Source of the DNA: Clostridiaceae bacterium
GTDB lineage: Bacteria > Bacillota > Clostridia > UBA1212 > DUPL01
NCBI GenBank assembly: GCA_012522035.1
Contig: JAAYLF010000401.1
Coordinates: forward strand, 1 to 5,074
Length of the DNA: 5,074 bases
Direction: 5' to 3'
Shown: positions 4,921 to 5,074 of the stretch, in pieces
Layout: every line of letters starts with the position of its first letter
How positions within the stretch are numbered: the stretch's first letter is position 1
The notes under the pieces: model-generated
The model's input: the letters and a program-made list of their open reading frames with translations, nothing else
The model's database searches: none
Told to the model about the DNA's origin: nothing
Program-made: the position numbers and the translations under genes

Positions 4921-5074
4921 ATGTATAATAATGCAGTTTTATTTGCTCAAGCGTTAAGTATAAACGAGCCATTGTACATAAAGAATATTAATTTTCAGAA
5001 GGCAATAGGAGAACCTCATATATATGTAGATTTTAAACGAGGTGGTTTATTTAATTGTAAAAAGTATGGAACTA
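4921..5074 (+). CDS. ISL3-family transposase, N-terminal part (runs off right edge)
   Basis: These are the first 51 codons, starting at an ATG with AGGAGG seven bases upstream. The protein opens MYNNAVLFAQALSINEPLYI and continues IGEPHIYVDFKRGGLFNCKK. This matches the start of ISL3 transposases: a short strand-rich region followed by the Cys pair of a small zinc-binding domain. In this copy the second Cys of the usual CxxC is Tyr (NCKKYGT), a one-base change (TGT to TAT). Family members are about 400-550 residues, so most of the gene lies outside the window. The gene points away from the operon. Family call is good; whether the copy is functional is open. Confidence 0.82.
   Translation, partial: MYNNAVLFAQALSINEPLYIKNINFQKAIGEPHIYVDFKRGGLFNCKKYGT

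Overview
The window reads as low-GC Bacillota, most likely a clostridial anaerobe. This rests on AT-rich coding sequence, strong AGGAGG-type ribosome binding sites, an FGGY kinase whose motifs match the sedoheptulokinase-like branch common in Clostridia, and flanking IS30- and ISL3-family transposases. No rRNA, tRNA or other marker is present, so genus cannot be named from the sequence.

Layout, left to right. (1) 1-217, minus: the N-terminal part of an IS30-family transposase running off the left edge. (2) 218-528: about 310 bp without a gene, holding short repeats that look like IS30 end or transposase-binding sequences, a small palindrome, and a weak terminator for the operon to its right. 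(3) 4268 down to 529, minus: a tightly packed three-gene operon read right to left. It encodes an FGGY ketose kinase of sedoheptulokinase type, then a glycoside hydrolase family 32 (GH32) enzyme, then an AraC-family regulator. The first two genes are 6 nt apart and the last two overlap in an ATGA. (4) 4293-4410: the operon leader, with a five-codon ORF (MKKII-stop) behind a near-perfect Shine-Dalgarno sequence and two adjacent hairpins. (5) 4411-4830, minus: the remnant of a surface protein with a concanavalin/LamG-like carbohydrate-binding fold, a Pro/Glu linker and a C-terminal sorting-type tail. It carries an in-frame TAA and is cut off upstream. (6) 4831-5074: the left end of an ISL3-family element, with a strong hairpin and the first 51 codons of its transposase on the plus strand.

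The three operon genes suggest use of a beta-fructofuranoside-like glycoside inside the cell. The GH32 enzyme has no signal peptide and would cleave an imported sugar, the kinase would phosphorylate the released ketose, and the AraC protein would sense the sugar. No transporter is visible. The decayed surface protein and the MKKII stub just upstream suggest that an extracellular or uptake part of the locus has been lost through IS activity. Two active-site substitutions make this operon more than routine: the GH32 motif reads WMSDPNG instead of WMNDPNG, and the kinase has lost both the Asp and the Arg of its WxDxR sugar-site motif.
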